Shown one piece after another: positions 5,574 to 7,113 of a DNA stretch of 7,113 nt (the stretch's first letter is position 1; the number at the start of each line of letters is the position of its first letter). The position numbers were made by a program, and so were the translations under genes. The stretch comes from Spartobacteria bacterium UBA5019 (GTDB taxonomy: Bacteria; Verrucomicrobiota; Verrucomicrobiia; Chthoniobacterales; Terrimicrobiaceae). The notes beneath the pieces are model-generated. The model had not been told where the DNA came from, did no database searches, and was given only the letters and a program-made list of their open reading frames with translations. The stretch is from positions 1,907 to 9,019 of the forward strand of contig DGXZ01000045.1 in assembly GCA_002396485.1 (NCBI GenBank), in the 5' to 3' direction.

Positions 5574-6971
5574 TCATGTTTTCCACTGGATTGCCTGCTC
5601 CTGCACGGCAAAACGCACAAAGCCGCGACCACCGGGATGGCCATTCCCCGAAGTGCCCCACCCGCCGAATGGGAGAGTGGACGGGGAAAATGTCGTGGGC
5701 AAGTTGTGGTAGAGGTTGCCGACCGAGAGATGGGAACCGATCTGCGAAAACCGGGCCGCATCCGAGGTGAAGACGCTGGCTGTGAGGCCGAACTTCCAGG
5801 CCTCGTGGTGCCGGATCGCTTCATCCTCCTCATCAAAAATCTCCACCACGAGGACAGGAGCAAATGTTTCCGCCTTCGCCAGCAGCGACTCGTCGAGATC
5901 AAGTGGATCGTGCGCCAGCACGACAGCAGGCAATACATAATACCCATGCATCTCGGGATGGATTTTTTCCAAAATGCCTCCAGGAACAATCCACTCCCCA
6001 ACCCTGGCGGAGACGAGGCACTCGTAACGCTCATGCGCAGCGAAGCTGATCAGCGGACCAAGGAGCGTGTTCTCGTTCATCGGATCGCCCGGTTGGTAGC
6101 GGGCGAGCGAAGTCACGAGGCGCTCCAAAAAAGCATCCGCCACCTGGCGTTGAACAAGGACACGGGATGTGGCATTGCAGCGCTGGCCGCTGGTAAGGCA
6201 CATGCCATCGGCCACGGCCGTGGCAGCCAAATCGAGATCGGCATCGGCCAAAATGATCACGGAATTTTTACCGCCGAGTTCGAGCGCGAGCGATTTCGAA
6301 GTGTCAGTGCTCAATGCGCTGGAGAGTTCGCGCCCGACAGGCACAGAGCCGGTGAAACAAACCGACCGCACCGCTTCATCCAGACAGAGCGCCCGACCAG
6401 TCTCGCCCCACCCGGGGACCAGTTGAAAGACATCGACCGGCAGCACAGCCTGCATGATCCGTGAATACTCCAGCCCCACATTGACAGCCAGTGGCGACGG
6501 CTTGAACAAAACCGTGTTGCCGGCCAGCAAATACGCGAGTGCCGCGCCATGGCCCAAATGCACGGGGAAATTGAAAGGCGCGATCACTGCTGCCGGCCCG
6601 CGAGGCCGCTGCCGAACGAGTGCCGGATTGAGACCATCTCCCACGAGCACATCGCGGAGATATTTTTCTCCATCAGCAAATGTGAGGTCGAATTTCGCCA
6701 CAACAGCCGCCATCTCAAGCCGGGACTCACGCAGTGGCTTCCCGGTCTCGCGGGAAATCAGTGAGGCGAGGGACTCCGTGGCGAGGGACAACTTATCACG
6801 GCAGCCAGAGAGAATATCCCGGCGATCATCCAGCGAACGCGCTGCCCAAAGCGGAAATGCGGCCACCGAACGAGCCACGCACGCCGAGACATCCGCAGAT
6901 GCCACCTGCGGAAAAGCAAAAGACAAATCGCCGGGGGAAAAATTCTGCCACGCTCGCGGTTCATTCTCCAT
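5574..6971 (-). CDS. NAD(P)-dependent aldehyde dehydrogenase, AstD-like (succinylglutamate-semialdehyde dehydrogenase type)
   Basis: 465-residue cytoplasmic aldehyde dehydrogenase that oxidises an aldehyde to the acid. Numbering from ATG 6971, the catalytic features are Asn134 in PFNFP (132-136), Lys157 in FKPS, the cofactor loop FTGSVPVG (206-213), general-base Glu231 in LELGG, nucleophile Cys265 in SGQRCNA, and Glu368/Phe370 in ETFAPV. The APFNFPVHLGHG and SGQRCNATSRVLV segments and the C-terminal LPFGGWGTSGNGHPGGRG resemble AstD, the fourth step of the arginine succinyltransferase pathway. No other ast gene is nearby, so the substrate is uncertain. It is about 25 residues shorter than E. 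coli AstD because the usual N-terminal beta hairpin is missing. The frame opens earlier, at a GTG at 7040, but those 23 codons come from a repeat element, so I chose ATG 6971. It is the first gene of a three-gene operon. Confidence 0.93.
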   Translation of the reverse strand: MENEPRAWQNFSPGDLSFAFPQVASADVSACVARSVAAFPLWAARSLDDRRDILSGCRDKLSLATESLASLISRETGKPLRESRLEMAAVVAKFDLTFADGEKYLRDVLVGDGLNPALVRQRPRGPAAVIAPFNFPVHLGHGAALAYLLAGNTVLFKPSPLAVNVGLEYSRIMQAVLPVDVFQLVPGWGETGRALCLDEAVRSVCFTGSVPVGRELSSALSTDTSKSLALELGGKNSVIILADADLDLAATAVADGMCLTSGQRCNATSRVLVQRQVADAFLERLVTSLARYQPGDPMNENTLLGPLISFAAHERYECLVSARVGEWIVPGGILEKIHPEMHGYYVLPAVVLAHDPLDLDESLLAKAETFAPVLVVEIFDEEDEAIRHHEAWKFGLTASVFTSDAARFSQIGSHLSVGNLYHNLPTTFSPSTLPFGGWGTSGNGHPGGRGFVRFAVQEQAIQWKT

Positions 6972-7113
6972 GCCGTCAGGTTCGCCCCGTTCGCAGGAAA
7001 CCTCAAGCAGTGGATTGACCACAGAGGATACAGAGACCACGGAGGGGAATTCAGTCCGGCTAACAGTCTGCCCGCGTGTCTTTCGCGGTTAACCCAAGTT
7101 TCGCAAGAATCTC
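6972..7113 (-). promoter_or_regulatory. Upstream region of the dehydrogenase operon
   Basis: This should contain the promoter of the dehydrogenase-kinase-DUF5069 operon, unless a further gene lies upstream beyond the window. Half of it is a degenerate repeat (7018-7092). No clear -35/-10 pair or Shine-Dalgarno sequence was found; a GGGGCGAA sits about 14 bases before the ATG, too far and too weak to count. Confidence 0.35.
7018..7092. repeat. Degenerate CCACAGAGG-type intergenic repeat with inverted arms
   Basis: The left arm is three consecutive 9-base units: CCACAGAGG (7019-7027), ATACAGAGA (7028-7036) and CCACGGAGG (7037-7045). The right arm, read on the minus strand from 7092, is TTAACCGCGAAAGACACGCG, two degenerate units of the same type (CCGCGAAAG, ACACGCGGG). 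The arms are separated by about 24 bases. Repeats of this kind are scattered between genes in many environmental bacteria and are known for producing false peptides such as TTEDTETTEG, which appears here on the plus strand. The right arm matches the left at only about half its positions, so the inverted relation is plausible and not certain. Confidence 0.6.

Noticed and set aside
4643..5770. 375-codon plus-strand open frame
   Set aside because: It lies antisense to the kinase, whose motifs are intact. The product has no recognisable domain, so it is a codon-bias shadow.
5567..6034. 156-codon N-terminal extension of the kinase
   Set aside because: It overlaps the dehydrogenase coding frame entirely and reads as Arg/Ser-rich low-similarity sequence. 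The PAS-kinase starts naturally at 5566.
5538..6464. 308-codon plus-strand open frame
   Set aside because: It is antisense to the aldehyde dehydrogenase with all its catalytic residues. No family features and no ribosome site.

Overview
This window is about 55% GC and looks like an ordinary bacterial chromosome segment. I infer Verrucomicrobiota (possibly Opitutae) or a neighbouring PVC lineage. The hints are a Bacteroidetes/Verrucomicrobia-style sdhC-sdhA pair with one large membrane subunit, a DUF5069-like protein, and a decayed CCACAGAGG-type repeat of the sort common in environmental PVC and related genomes. This placement is inference, because no marker gene here proves it. I recognise no phage, CRISPR, transposase or defence gene.

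Layout. On the minus strand at the left edge lie the first 409 codons of sdhA (cut by the window edge) and all of sdhC. They overlap by ATGA and are read in the order sdhC then sdhA. They form the flavoprotein and the haem-b membrane anchor of succinate dehydrogenase/fumarate reductase, and sdhB would be expected just outside the window. A 324-base stretch with no gene precedes sdhC. Next comes a small cluster: tRNA-Gly(CCC) on minus, yjbQ on minus, and tRNA-Val(GAC) on plus. The two tRNA genes have near-identical promoter geometry. About 890 bases (2995-3882) then hold no gene I can support.

The right half is a compact minus-strand operon, read from right to left: an AstD-like aldehyde dehydrogenase, a soluble PAS-domain histidine kinase, and a DUF5069-like protein of unknown function. 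The dehydrogenase and kinase are 7 bases apart. The kinase and the DUF5069 protein overlap by 8 bases. Neither downstream gene has a clear Shine-Dalgarno sequence, so translational coupling is likely. No response regulator is present in the window. The upstream edge of the operon carries a degenerate inverted-repeat element that also creates a false N-terminal extension of the dehydrogenase reading frame.

Functionally the window combines respiration (sdhCA), translation (two tRNAs), a conserved enzyme-like housekeeping protein (YjbQ), and a possible metabolism-plus-signalling operon. That operon and the repeat are the parts most worth a second look. I see no convincing evidence of a wholly new system.
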